Below are positions 21,615-29,517 of a stretch of 64,000 nt of DNA, in pieces. The notes beneath the pieces were generated by a model, which saw only the letters and a program-made list of their open reading frames with translations, had not been told where the DNA came from and made no database searches. The stretch spans positions 2,480,001 to 2,544,000 of the forward strand of contig NZ_CP121679.1 in the NCBI RefSeq assembly GCF_029760895.1. Reading direction: 5' to 3'. This DNA comes from Ancylobacter sp. WKF20. GTDB taxonomy: Bacteria; Pseudomonadota; Alphaproteobacteria; Rhizobiales; Xanthobacteraceae. Numbering within the stretch: position 1 is the first letter of the stretch; every line of letters starts with the position of its first letter. Made by a program: the position numbers and the translations under genes.

Positions 21615-22193
21615 ATGGCAAAATCCAACGAACCCGTCACCATCAAGAAGTACGCGAACCGCCGGCTGTATAACACCGGAACGAGCACTTACGTGACGCT
21701 CGAGGATCTCGCGCAGATGGTAAAGAATGGCGAGGACTTCGTCGTCTACGATGCGAAATCGTCTGAAGACATCACGCACTCGGTACTGACCCAGATCATC
21801 TTCGAGCAGGAGGGCAAGGGGCAGAGCCTGCTGCCGATCAACTTCCTGCGGCAGATCATCCGGTTTTATGGCGACAGCATGCAGATGCTGGTCCCGAAAT
21901 ATCTCGACATGTCGATCGAGAATTTCACCAAGGAACAGGTGAACATGCGCGAGCAGTTCTCCAAAACCTTCGGCGTCGGTGGCTTCGGCGTGATGGAAGA
22001 TCAGGTCCGTCGCAACATGGAAATCTTCGACCGGACCTTCAAGATGTTCCTGCCCAATGGCCGGGTGGACGAGACCCAGGCCGGCGCCGCGACGACAGCC
22101 CCGGCGGCCAAGAGCGACGATTTCGACGAGCTCAAGCGGCAGGTCGCGGACATGCAGAAGCGGCTCGACCAGCTCGGCGACAAGAAGGGCTGA
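21615..22193 (+). CDS. phaR: Polyhydroxyalkanoate synthesis repressor PhaR
   Basis: PhaR is a DNA-binding regulator that senses PHB granules and represses phasin and PHA genes. The 192-residue protein has the characteristic N-terminal domain (VTIKKYANRRLYNTGTSTYVTLEDL, residues 8-32, and EDFVVYDAKSSEDITHSVL). The PHB-accumulation domain follows, with LLPINFLRQIIRFYGDSMQ. A C-terminal coiled-coil-like helix (DDFDELKRQVADMQKRLDQL) may help oligomerise it. It faces phaA, the first gene of its likely target operon. Confidence 0.95.
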   Translation: MAKSNEPVTIKKYANRRLYNTGTSTYVTLEDLAQMVKNGEDFVVYDAKSSEDITHSVLTQIIFEQEGKGQSLLPINFLRQIIRFYGDSMQMLVPKYLDMSIENFTKEQVNMREQFSKTFGVGGFGVMEDQVRRNMEIFDRTFKMFLPNGRVDETQAGAATTAPAAKSDDFDELKRQVADMQKRLDQLGDKKG

Positions 22194-22258
22194 GGCCCGC
22201 CGGGCTGCGCAGGGAATGGCCGCCACGAGAGACCGGCCGGGGGCGGGATGACCCGCCC

Positions 22259-23965
22259 TCAGGCCCCCTCGGGCACCCGGCCCGAGAGCGGGCGCTCCAT
22301 CGCGAGGCCCGTCAGTTCTCCCTGCAGATAGGTGCAGCCCCAGGCGGCGAGATCGCGCGCCGCCTCCTCGTCAAGCACCCATTCCGCCACCGTCTCGATG
22401 CCAAGCTTGCTCGCCAGTTCCACGATGGTGCGCACGAAATGGCGGTCATCCTCGGACTGCGCCATGGCGCAGATGAAGCTGCCGTCGATCTTCAGCACGT
22501 CGATGCCGAGCCGTCGCAGGCTGCGGAACGAGGTGTAGCCAACCCCGAAATCATCCATCGCCACGCGGCAGCCGAGGCCGTGCAGCCAGGCGACGCGCCC
22601 GCGCATGGCGTCGAGATCCGAGATCGACGCGGATTCGGTCAGTTCGACGATCAGCCGATCGCAAAGCCCCTCCTCCGAGGCCGCCTCAAGCTGGCGCTGC
22701 CACACATCGTCATGCACCGAACCCGGCGCGACATTGACGGAGAGGCACAGGCCGGGGTCCGCCCGCAGCGCCGCCAGCGCCAGCGCCAGCGAGCGCCGGT
22801 CGAGCAGGCGCGTCAGGCCGAAGCGGTCGGCGATAGGAATGATGCTGGAGCCATCATAGACCCGCCCCGTGCGCCCCTGGATGCGCACCAGCGCCTCATG
22901 CAGCGCGATCTCACGGCTATCGGCGCGGGCGATGGGCTGGAAGGCGAGCGTCACCCGGTTCTCGCTCAGCGCCGAGATGATGTCGTCGGCGAAGCGCAGA
23001 TTGGCCCGCCGCTCGGCCGCGCGGTCATTGCCGGGGGAATAGATGGCAAGGCCGCCGCTGCCGGAGGCTCTCGCCGCGGCCAGCGTGTCCTGGGCGTGCG
23101 AGAACACCTCCGCCACGGAGCGGCCATGGCGCGGCGCCACCAGCCCGCCGGCCGAGACGGTGATGGCAACGCCCCCGGCACTCGTGCGCGGCGGCGTGGC
23201 GTTCACCCCGGCCAGAAGACGCTGGGCGGCCCCAAGCCCCTCCGGTCCGAGGCGCGGCAGCACGATGCCGAACTTGGCGCCGGAAAACCGGGCGATCTCC
23301 TGCCCCTCGGCGAGCTGCGCGCGCAGCCGCATCCAGACGATATCGACCAGTTCGTCGCCGATGTGGAAGCCGTAGAGATCGTTGAGGCGCCCGAGATGGT
23401 CGATGCCGATGAGCAGGAAGCCGAACTCGCTGCCATCGCGATAGGCCTGGCTGAGCCGATCATCGACCATCTGCGACAGGCGCTGACGCTCGGATTGCGG
23501 CTCGACGCCGCCGAGACTGCCGGCCGGACGCGTCGGCCGACCGATGGAGAGGCGGCGCACCACGCCTTCCACGGCAAGGATTCGCCCGTCCTCGCCAAGA
23601 TGGCAGACGCCGCGATCCTCCACCCACAGCCGGGCGGGGCGCGCCTCCGGCGGCGCGGCGAGGCAATAGGAGGTCTCGAAGAGTTTCAGTCCGGCGAGGC
23701 CGCCCGGCGTCTGCGCGGTGACCACCGCCTCCGCCCGCGACAGGCCCGAGCCGGCGGCGATGAGGGCGTGATAGGCCTGACCGGAGCCGGCATGGGCCAG
23801 CCGCTCGGGGCCGAGCACCTCACTTACCGCCTCGCTCCAGACGATGACATCGTCATCGAGTGTCCAGCGATAGGCCGCGCCGCTGAGCCCACCGACGATT
23901 CCGGCAACCTCATAGGGCTTCAGCAGGTCGGTCAGGGTATGCTGGGGCGCGGGGCGCTCTGGCAT
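22259..23965 (-). CDS. EAL phosphodiesterase with degenerate GGDEF domain (c-di-GMP)
   Basis: This 568-residue cytoplasmic signalling protein has an N-terminal PAS-like region (about 10-140), a GGDEF-type domain (about 165-310) and an EAL domain (about 325-560). The cyclase signature reads SGAKF at 228-232, so diguanylate cyclase activity is most likely lost. The EAL domain keeps the residues expected for c-di-GMP hydrolysis: Glu357 of HEALVR, Asn411, Glu441 and Glu444 (ELTES), Asp471-Asp472 (DDFGVGY), Lys492 and Glu528. No membrane segment is seen. The likely role is a phosphodiesterase with a ligand-sensing or GTP-binding but non-cyclase middle domain. Confidence 0.9.
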   Translation of the reverse strand: MPERPAPQHTLTDLLKPYEVAGIVGGLSGAAYRWTLDDDVIVWSEAVSEVLGPERLAHAGSGQAYHALIAAGSGLSRAEAVVTAQTPGGLAGLKLFETSYCLAAPPEARPARLWVEDRGVCHLGEDGRILAVEGVVRRLSIGRPTRPAGSLGGVEPQSERQRLSQMVDDRLSQAYRDGSEFGFLLIGIDHLGRLNDLYGFHIGDELVDIVWMRLRAQLAEGQEIARFSGAKFGIVLPRLGPEGLGAAQRLLAGVNATPPRTSAGGVAITVSAGGLVAPRHGRSVAEVFSHAQDTLAAARASGSGGLAIYSPGNDRAAERRANLRFADDIISALSENRVTLAFQPIARADSREIALHEALVRIQGRTGRVYDGSSIIPIADRFGLTRLLDRRSLALALAALRADPGLCLSVNVAPGSVHDDVWQRQLEAASEEGLCDRLIVELTESASISDLDAMRGRVAWLHGLGCRVAMDDFGVGYTSFRSLRRLGIDVLKIDGSFICAMAQSEDDRHFVRTIVELASKLGIETVAEWVLDEEAARDLAAWGCTYLQGELTGLAMERPLSGRVPEGA

Positions 23966-24057
23966 TCGGGCATCCGGTTAGGCGCGAAACGCATCGGCAC
24001 ACGGCACTGTAGCATCACGGGCCACAGCTGCCACGCCGGGCACCCGCGATGGCCGGC

Positions 24058-25353
24058 CTATTGGACGGGCGTCTCGGGCTCGCCCGGCGAAACGCTCTCG
24101 GTGCCGGCCGGCGGCGTCGAGACCGCGCTCTGCGGCTTGAGCGGCTTCGACGTGCCCTTGGCTCCCGGCGCGGTCGAGGCGAGCGTCGGCACGAGCTTGT
24201 CGACCCCGACGAACTGGATGCCGGCCACGCTGCTCTGCTGCAGCATCTCCTGCGCACCGGCACGGGCCTGCGCCCGCGCCATCATGCCGCGCAGCTCCGG
24301 CGCCATCGCCGCGAGCTGGGCGAACTTGCCATGGTTGAACTCGTCGGCGGACTTCACCTTGGTCATGTCCACCACCACGGCGCCGAGTTCCACCAGCTCC
24401 TCGTCATTGGTGTAGGCACCAAGACGCGGCTTGTCGCCGGCGATGAAGTCGGAGAAGGCCAGCGCCTTGTCGTCGCGCGAGACGATGACGATGAAGGGCT
24501 TCGGCGGCTTGCCGAAGCGCTTGAGCTGGCTTTTGAACACGTCCACGTCGATATCCGGCGCGGCGAGGATGATGTTCTCGATCTTATCCGGCGGCAGCGG
24601 CGTGCCGGAGATCTTGATCTGCCGGAGCGCCTCGACCGTCACCCAGTTGCCCATGGAATGCGCGAGGATGGTGATCTTCTCCGCGCCGCTGCTGAGGATC
24701 AGGCGGATGGTCTCTTCCAGCCGATCGCGGGCAGCGGTCGCGCTGTTGGTGTCGTAGACGTAATCGGCCACCGAGCCGCGCGAGGCCCAGGTGAACAGCA
24801 CGGGCACGCCGGGCTGCTTGGAATCTTCCGCCATCTGCGTGAAGCGGTAGAGCGCTTCGGAGAACAGCGTGTTGTAGCCGTGAATGAAGATCGTCACGTC
24901 GCGGTCGCCGGGCTTGCGGCGGGCGAGCTCGGCCTTCAGATCGGCGGTGAACTGCTCCGGCGTGTCGCGGTAGATCGCCTCACGCACCGTCATGTCGGTC
25001 GCGGGATTGGGAGTACCGCGCGGAACCTCGGTCTGGCCGGGCTTGTGGGTGGGCGGCACCGTGATGTCGATGCGGGCGAAATTCAGCGCCGTGGTGCGCT
25101 CGCCATTGAAGAACACACCGGGATTGGGATCGCGCTCGCGCGAAGAGGCAACGAGGATGACGTGCTCGCTGACACCGGGGACCGTCTCATTGATGGCGGA
25201 GAGCGCCTCGGGGCCCGGCCGCCCGGCGCAGCCCGCCAGCAGGCCGACGCTCAGCAGCACCGCGGCGATCGCGACGCCACGACCTCGGGCCGGGTCCAGC
25301 AGGGAAGCTGCCGGTCTCACGAAGGTCTGACGCATAACACGCAACACGGACAC
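24058..25353 (-). CDS. Alpha/beta hydrolase lipoprotein (DUF900 family)
   Basis: This protein of about 431 residues has a lipoprotein signal (VAIAAVLLSVGLLAGCAG, Cys near 42) and an alpha/beta-hydrolase core. The core contains the oxyanion strand VTIFIHGYNTLFSEALYR, the nucleophile elbow ILAHSMGNWV and the NIILAAPDIDVDVF acid region. DUF900 proteins are presumed esterases or lipases of unknown substrate. A Pro/Ser/Thr-rich tail ends the chain. The GTG start at 25353 is the longest choice; an in-frame ATG at 25335 (MRQTFVRP) is equally possible because neither has a clear ribosome-binding site. Confidence 0.82.
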   Translation of the reverse strand: MSVLRVMRQTFVRPAASLLDPARGRGVAIAAVLLSVGLLAGCAGRPGPEALSAINETVPGVSEHVILVASSRERDPNPGVFFNGERTTALNFARIDITVPPTHKPGQTEVPRGTPNPATDMTVREAIYRDTPEQFTADLKAELARRKPGDRDVTIFIHGYNTLFSEALYRFTQMAEDSKQPGVPVLFTWASRGSVADYVYDTNSATAARDRLEETIRLILSSGAEKITILAHSMGNWVTVEALRQIKISGTPLPPDKIENIILAAPDIDVDVFKSQLKRFGKPPKPFIVIVSRDDKALAFSDFIAGDKPRLGAYTNDEELVELGAVVVDMTKVKSADEFNHGKFAQLAAMAPELRGMMARAQARAGAQEMLQQSSVAGIQFVGVDKLVPTLASTAPGAKGTSKPLKPQSAVSTPPAGTESVSPGEPETPVQ

Positions 25354-25460
25354 GCTCCCGGCACCTCTGGTGGGCCTTCATACCACCTGACGGGCGGTCA
25401 ACAAATGACTTGCGTGTCCAAAGCGGAGCAAACGGTAAACGAAGTGCATCAGACAAACGA

Positions 25461-25487
25461 AAGCCGGCCTTCAGGGAAGACCGGCTT
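25461..25487 (-). terminator. Terminator downstream of rpmF
   Basis: The AAGCCGG/CCGGCTT arms, extended past one mismatch by CTTC/GAAG, form a hairpin. On the minus strand the sequence after it is TTTCGTTTG, which fits intrinsic termination of rpmF transcripts. Confidence 0.65.
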
Positions 25488-25529
25488 CTCGTAGAGTTCT
25501 GGAGGCGTCGATGAACGCCGGCGCGAGGC

Positions 25530-25715
25530 TCAGGCCTCGGCCTTAACCTTCAGCACCTGACGGCCCTTGTACATGCCGGTCTTCAGGTCGAGGTGGTGCG
25601 GACGGCGAAGCTCGCCCGAATCCTTGTCCTCGATGTAGGTCGGCTTGGCGAGGGCATCGGCGGAACGGCGCATGCCGCGACGCGACGGGCTGGTTTTCTT
25701 CTTCGGAACGGCCAT
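25530..25715 (-). CDS. rpmF: 50S ribosomal protein L32
   Basis: L32 is a small basic protein of the large ribosomal subunit. The 61-residue protein starts with the classic [18 protein letters not shown]. It lacks the zinc-binding Cys pairs found in some bacteria, as is usual in Alphaproteobacteria. The ATG at 25713-25715 has AGGAGA five bases upstream; a seven-codon longer frame is not needed. It is a single gene with its own terminator. Confidence 0.96.
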   Translation of the reverse strand: MAVPKKKTSPSRRGMRRSADALAKPTYIEDKDSGELRRPHHLDLKTGMYKGRQVLKVKAEA

Positions 25716-25797
25716 GGTCTTCTCCTGTACCGGCATGGCTCACGCCCCTGACAGGAGGGCCGGCGCCGGGTCGTGCGTAATTCGAGTGGCGGCTTAT

Positions 25798-25840
25798 ACA
25801 GACTCATGCGCCCCAGCGAAAGAGGGGCGCCCGAGTCTGT
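25798..25840. other. Strong 43-nt hairpin between mtgA and rpmF
   Basis: The arms ACAGACTC/GAGTCTGT (8 bp) and GCGCCCC/GGGGCGC (7 bp) are separated by a 2x2 internal loop and close a 9-base loop. It lies 46 bp past the mtgA stop and 83 bp before the rpmF start, both read on the minus strand. No T-run follows (TATAAG on the minus strand), so it could be a factor-assisted terminator of mtgA or a leader structure of rpmF. Confidence 0.55.
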
Positions 25841-25886
25841 CTCGGTGTTTTATCCGCGCGCGTCATACACGCTCGGGGGCCCTGAG

Positions 25887-26579
25887 TCACCCGCCCGACG
25901 CGCGGGAAAGTCCGAGGCACGCCGTCAATTCCGGTCCTTCGCGCGGCAGGCGGGCCTGAAGGTTGCTGGCGAGCCGGTTGAGGCCCGGGCCGGGCTTGGC
26001 GGGATTGCGGGTGTGCGGGTTGGGCAGCGTCACCGCGAGCAGCGCCGCCTGGCGCCCATTAAGATCCCCAGCGCCACGCCGGAAGGCGCGCTGCGCCGCC
26101 GCCTGTGCGCCGAATTCGCCGTCCGGGCCCCATTCGGCGATGTTGAGATAGACCTCAAGCTGACGGCGCTTCGTCATGACGAAGTTGAGATAGACCGCCA
26201 GCGGCATTTCCAGCGCCTTGCGGACATAGCTGCGCCCGCCCCACAGGAACAGGTTCTTGGCGAGCTGCATGGTGATGGTGGAAGCGCCGCGCGCCGGCTC
26301 GCCGTCATCGGCGGTGTCCATCACGTTCTGCAACTCGACCAGATCGACGCCGATATGCTGGCAGAAGCGCGCATCCTCGGAGGCGAGCACGCTGCGCACC
26401 AGAGCCGGCGACATCGCGTCGATGGAGACCCAGTCGCGGGTGACGCCCTGCCCGGTCGCCCAGCGCGCCAGCATCAGCGTCGAGACCGGCGGCACGAGAT
26501 TGTAGATGATGCCCAGCAGCAGCGGCGCCGCCACAAGGATCACCACCAGCCGTACGCCCCAACCCCACAGCACGCGCAT
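25887..26579 (-). CDS. mtgA: Monofunctional biosynthetic peptidoglycan transglycosylase
   Basis: MtgA polymerises lipid II into glycan strands at the cytoplasmic membrane. The 230-residue protein has one N-terminal transmembrane anchor (about 8-27) and a GT51 domain. Catalytic Glu68 sits in SEDARFCQHIGVD, followed by GASTITMQLAKNLFLW and KRRQLEVYLNIAEWG. It has no transpeptidase domain, as expected for this type. A GGGGAAG site lies just before the ATG. Confidence 0.95.
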   Translation of the reverse strand: MRVLWGWGVRLVVILVAAPLLLGIIYNLVPPVSTLMLARWATGQGVTRDWVSIDAMSPALVRSVLASEDARFCQHIGVDLVELQNVMDTADDGEPARGASTITMQLAKNLFLWGGRSYVRKALEMPLAVYLNFVMTKRRQLEVYLNIAEWGPDGEFGAQAAAQRAFRRGAGDLNGRQAALLAVTLPNPHTRNPAKPGPGLNRLASNLQARLPREGPELTACLGLSRASGG

Positions 26580-26759
26580 CGCTTCCCCTTATACGCGCCC
26601 ACCTTAACCAGCGATGCCGCGCCGGTCGACCAAGCCGACGGTAACGCCGTCCTGCCACGAACGTTTCATCGCGCCCCTCCGGCTCTCTTGCGCGCGTCAG
26701 CTTGACCGGATCGACCCGCTCGGGCACGCAGGCACCTCCTGTTTCGCGGAGTGCCCGCC

Positions 26760-27692
26760 ATGACCGCAACCGCCGGCGACATGTCCGCGCCGCTCGCCGC
26801 CGCCCTCGCCGCCACCGCCGCGGCGGTCAGCGCCTATATCGAGGCCGCCATCACCGAAGGCGCCGCGCCGAGCGCGCGGCTTGCCGCCGCCATGCGCCAT
26901 GGCGCGCTCGCCGGCGGCAAGCGGCTGCGTCCGCTGCTCGTGGTGGAAAGTGCCGCCCTGTTCGGTGTGTCGCGCGAGGCCGCCCTGCCCGCCGCCGCCG
27001 CGCTGGAATGCGTGCATTGCTACTCGCTGGTGCATGACGACCTGCCGGCCATGGACGATGACGACCTGCGCCGGGGCCAGCCGACCGTTCATCGCGCCTA
27101 TGACGAGGCGACCGCGATTCTGGCGGGCGATGGTCTCCTCACCCTCGCTTTCGAGATTCTGGCGAAGGACGAAGCCGGGCCGGATGCGCAGGTGCGAATC
27201 GCACTGGTCGCCGGTCTGGCGCGCACCTCGGGCGCCGCCGGCATGGTGGGCGGGCAGATGCTCGACCTTGCCGCCGAGGGACGTTTCGAGACGGAGGGCC
27301 GGCTCGCCCTTGGCCTTGCCGACATCCAGCATCTTCAGGCGCTGAAGACCGGCGCGCTGCTGCGCTATGCCTGCGCCGCCGGGGGCCTGCTCGGCCGCGC
27401 CGATGCGCGCCAGATGGCGGCGCTCGACGCCTATGCCGGCGCCATCGGCCGTGCTTTCCAGATCGCCGACGACCTGCTCGACGTGGAAGGCGATGCCGGC
27501 ACCGTGGGCAAGGCGGTGGGCAAGGACGCGGCCGCCGGAAAGGCCACGCTCGTTGATCTCATGGGCATTTCCGGCGCGCGCGCCGAGCTCGACCGGTTGG
27601 TGGCGGAGGCCGAAGCGGCGCTGTCCCCCTTCGGCAGCAAAGCCACACTGCTTGTGGAAGCCGCCCGCTTCATCGCGTACCGGCGGAATTAG
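26760..27692 (+). CDS. ispA: Polyprenyl (farnesyl/geranylgeranyl) diphosphate synthase
   Basis: This trans-isoprenyl diphosphate synthase joins isopentenyl diphosphate to allylic primers, giving farnesyl-PP for ubiquinone, undecaprenyl and hopanoid pathways. The 310-residue protein carries GGKRLRPLLV, the first Asp-rich motif DDLPAMD at residues 93-99, GQMLDL, and the second motif DDLLD at 237-241. The spacing of the first motif fits the short-chain IspA class, but chain length cannot be fixed by eye. The ATG at 26760 is chosen because GCGGAG lies about eight bases upstream; a GTG three codons earlier overlaps that site. It is divergent from mtgA. Confidence 0.9.
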   Translation: MTATAGDMSAPLAAALAATAAAVSAYIEAAITEGAAPSARLAAAMRHGALAGGKRLRPLLVVESAALFGVSREAALPAAAALECVHCYSLVHDDLPAMDDDDLRRGQPTVHRAYDEATAILAGDGLLTLAFEILAKDEAGPDAQVRIALVAGLARTSGAAGMVGGQMLDLAAEGRFETEGRLALGLADIQHLQALKTGALLRYACAAGGLLGRADARQMAALDAYAGAIGRAFQIADDLLDVEGDAGTVGKAVGKDAAAGKATLVDLMGISGARAELDRLVAEAEAALSPFGSKATLLVEAARFIAYRRN

Positions 27693-27713
27693 GACTTTCC
27701 TCATCTCGACGGA

Positions 27714-27741
27714 ACGATAAGTTGCGGCCATATCTTATCGT
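27714..27741. promoter_or_regulatory. 8-bp inverted repeat upstream of a small secreted protein gene
   Basis: ACGATAAG (27714-27721) and CTTATCGT (27734-27741) are perfect inverted repeats 12 bases apart. They sit 22 bp after the ispA stop and 43 bp before the next start. The lack of a T-run argues against a terminator; an operator is possible. Confidence 0.4.
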
Positions 27742-27783
27742 GACGACCGGGGCGGAGCTGCTTCGCGTCACTCGGAGGTTCAC

Positions 27784-28056
27784 ATGCGTGTCGCCGCTTT
27801 CCTTCTTGCCGGTCTGGTTGCCGGCACCGCTCTCGCCGCCTTCGCTCCGGCTGAGGCTCAGGAGACGCGCATCATCATCCGCAAGCAGCCGCCGCGCTCC
27901 TATCTCGATCCCGGCACGATGGTTAAGCCCGGCTCGACCGGCCAGCTCAACTATGTCTATGCGGTGCAGCCGCGCTACCCGACCTATGGCGACGACAGCA
28001 CCATCACCGGCACGCGCTACCCGCTGCCGGGCCGCTTCGATCTGCCGAATTACTGA
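27784..28056 (+). CDS. Small exported protein of unknown function
   Basis: This 90-residue protein begins with a clear Sec signal peptide (MRVAAFLLAGLVAGTALAAF, cleavage near APAEAQE). The mature part of about 65 residues is rich in Tyr, Pro, Arg and Thr (PRSYLDPGTMVKPGS, TGTRYPLPGRFDLPNY) and has no Cys. A GGAGG site lies six bases before the ATG. It looks like a small periplasmic protein conserved among Rhizobiales, but I cannot assign a function. A strong terminator follows. Confidence 0.8.
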   Translation: MRVAAFLLAGLVAGTALAAFAPAEAQETRIIIRKQPPRSYLDPGTMVKPGSTGQLNYVYAVQPRYPTYGDDSTITGTRYPLPGRFDLPNY

Positions 28057-28085
28057 TCCTGCCGCCGCCCTCAGGCGCGCGCATG

Positions 28086-28113
28086 AAAAAGCCCGGCTCG
28101 CGCCGGGCTTTTT
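28086..28113 (+). terminator. Intrinsic terminator after the small exported protein gene
   Basis: The stem AAAAAGCCCGGC/GCCGGGCTTTTT with a TCGC loop is followed by TGTTG. It is also suitable for the convergent leuB. Confidence 0.88.
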
Positions 28114-28183
28114 TGTTGATTGAGGAAGCCTTGCCTAGCGGGCGAACCGGGCCACCACAGCCGCCCGGTCCATCCAGCGACGA

Positions 28184-29293
28184 TCAGTTGGCCTTGCCGA
28201 GTTCGGCGATGACCGCATCGCCCATGCCGGCGGTGCCGACGCGGGTGGTGCCTTCCGACCAGATGTCCCCGGTGCGGTAGCCATCCGCCAGAACGCCGGC
28301 GATCGCCGCCTCGACGCGGTCCGCCGCCTCGATCTGGCCGAAGGAGTAGCGCAGCGCCATGGCGAGCGAGCCGATCATGGCGATCGGGTTGGCGAGGCCC
28401 TTGCCGGCGATGTCGGGAGCGGCGCCATGCACCGGCTCGTAGAGCGCGCGGCGCTTGCCGGAAATCTCTTCCACCGCGCCCAGCGAGGCCGAGGGCAGCA
28501 TGCCGAGCGAGCCGGTGAGCATGGCCGCGACATCCGAGAGAATATCGCCGAACAGATTGTCCGTGACGATGACGTCGAACTGCTTGGGCGCGCGCACGAG
28601 CTGCATGCCGCAGGAATCGGCGAGCTGATGCTCGAGTGTCACGTCATTGTAGTCCGAGCCGTGAACCTCGCTCACCACCTGCTTCCAGAGCACGCCGGTC
28701 TTCATGACGTTGTGCTTCTCGGTAGAAACCACCTTGCCGCGGCGGGTGCGGGCGAGATCGAAGGCGACGCGGGCGATGCGCTCGATCTCGTAGGATTCAT
28801 AGACCTGCGTGTCGACCGCGCGCTTCTGGCCGTCGCTGATGTCGGTGATGGTCTTGGGCTCGCCGAAATAGACGCCGCCGGTCAGCTCGCGCACGATGAG
28901 GATGTCGAGCCCCTCGACCAGCTCGCGCTTGAGGCTGGAAGCGTCGGCAAGCGCGGGGTAGCAGAGCGCCGGGCGCAGATTGGCGAAGAGCTGGAGATCC
29001 TTGCGCAGGCGCAGCAGGCCCGCCTCGGGGCGCGCCTCATAGGGCACGTTGGCCCATTTCGGCCCGCCGACGGCGCCGAGCAGAATGGCGTCGGCCGCGA
29101 AGGCCTTGGCCATCGCTTCCTCGGAAATGGGCAGGCCGCAGGAATCATAGGCCGCGCCGCCGACGAGGTCCTCCTCGATGGCGAAGGAGGCGAGACCCTG
29201 CGCGTCGAGCCAGCCGATGACCTTCTTCACCTCGGCCATAACCTCGGTGCCGATGCCGTCGCCGGGAAGGAGAAGGAGCTTGTGGGTGGCCAT
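28184..29293 (-). CDS. leuB: 3-isopropylmalate dehydrogenase LeuB
   Basis: LeuB oxidatively decarboxylates 3-isopropylmalate to the ketoacid precursor of leucine, using NAD. The 369-residue protein starts [19 protein letters not shown] and has the substrate-binding [12 protein letters not shown] and catalytic [14 protein letters not shown]. The metal-ligand [10 protein letters not shown] and the NAD-specificity segment [14 protein letters not shown] follow. leuD and leuC lie on the same strand at about 33.2 and 35.1 kb, separated from it by unrelated genes. Confidence 0.97.
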   Translation of the reverse strand: MATHKLLLLPGDGIGTEVMAEVKKVIGWLDAQGLASFAIEEDLVGGAAYDSCGLPISEEAMAKAFAADAILLGAVGGPKWANVPYEARPEAGLLRLRKDLQLFANLRPALCYPALADASSLKRELVEGLDILIVRELTGGVYFGEPKTITDISDGQKRAVDTQVYESYEIERIARVAFDLARTRRGKVVSTEKHNVMKTGVLWKQVVSEVHGSDYNDVTLEHQLADSCGMQLVRAPKQFDVIVTDNLFGDILSDVAAMLTGSLGMLPSASLGAVEEISGKRRALYEPVHGAAPDIAGKGLANPIAMIGSLAMALRYSFGQIEAADRVEAAIAGVLADGYRTGDIWSEGTTRVGTAGMGDAVIAELGKAN

Positions 29294-29407
29294 GGTTTCC
29301 TCGCGTGCGCCTGTGAACCCTGAGGGGAACTGATTTTTCCGGGCGAGGAGTTGCTAATCGCTGCCGCTGACGCTGGCAAGACGGACCGCCTTCCCCGCCA
29401 AAAGAAA

Positions 29408-29433
29408 GCCGCCGGCGGGGGCACGCCGGCGGC
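29408..29433 (-). terminator. Terminator after the GMC oxidoreductase gene
   Basis: A 9-bp perfect stem GCCGCCGGC/GCCGGCGGC with an 8-base loop is followed on the minus strand by TTTCTTTT, 85 bp past the GMC gene stop. Confidence 0.75.
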
Positions 29434-29517
29434 GGAGGTAACGAGGCGAGTAGAAGCTGCACCCTTATGGGTGGCCGAGGGGCAACCCGGCACAGCTTCT
29501 ACGGTGAGGACGCACGG

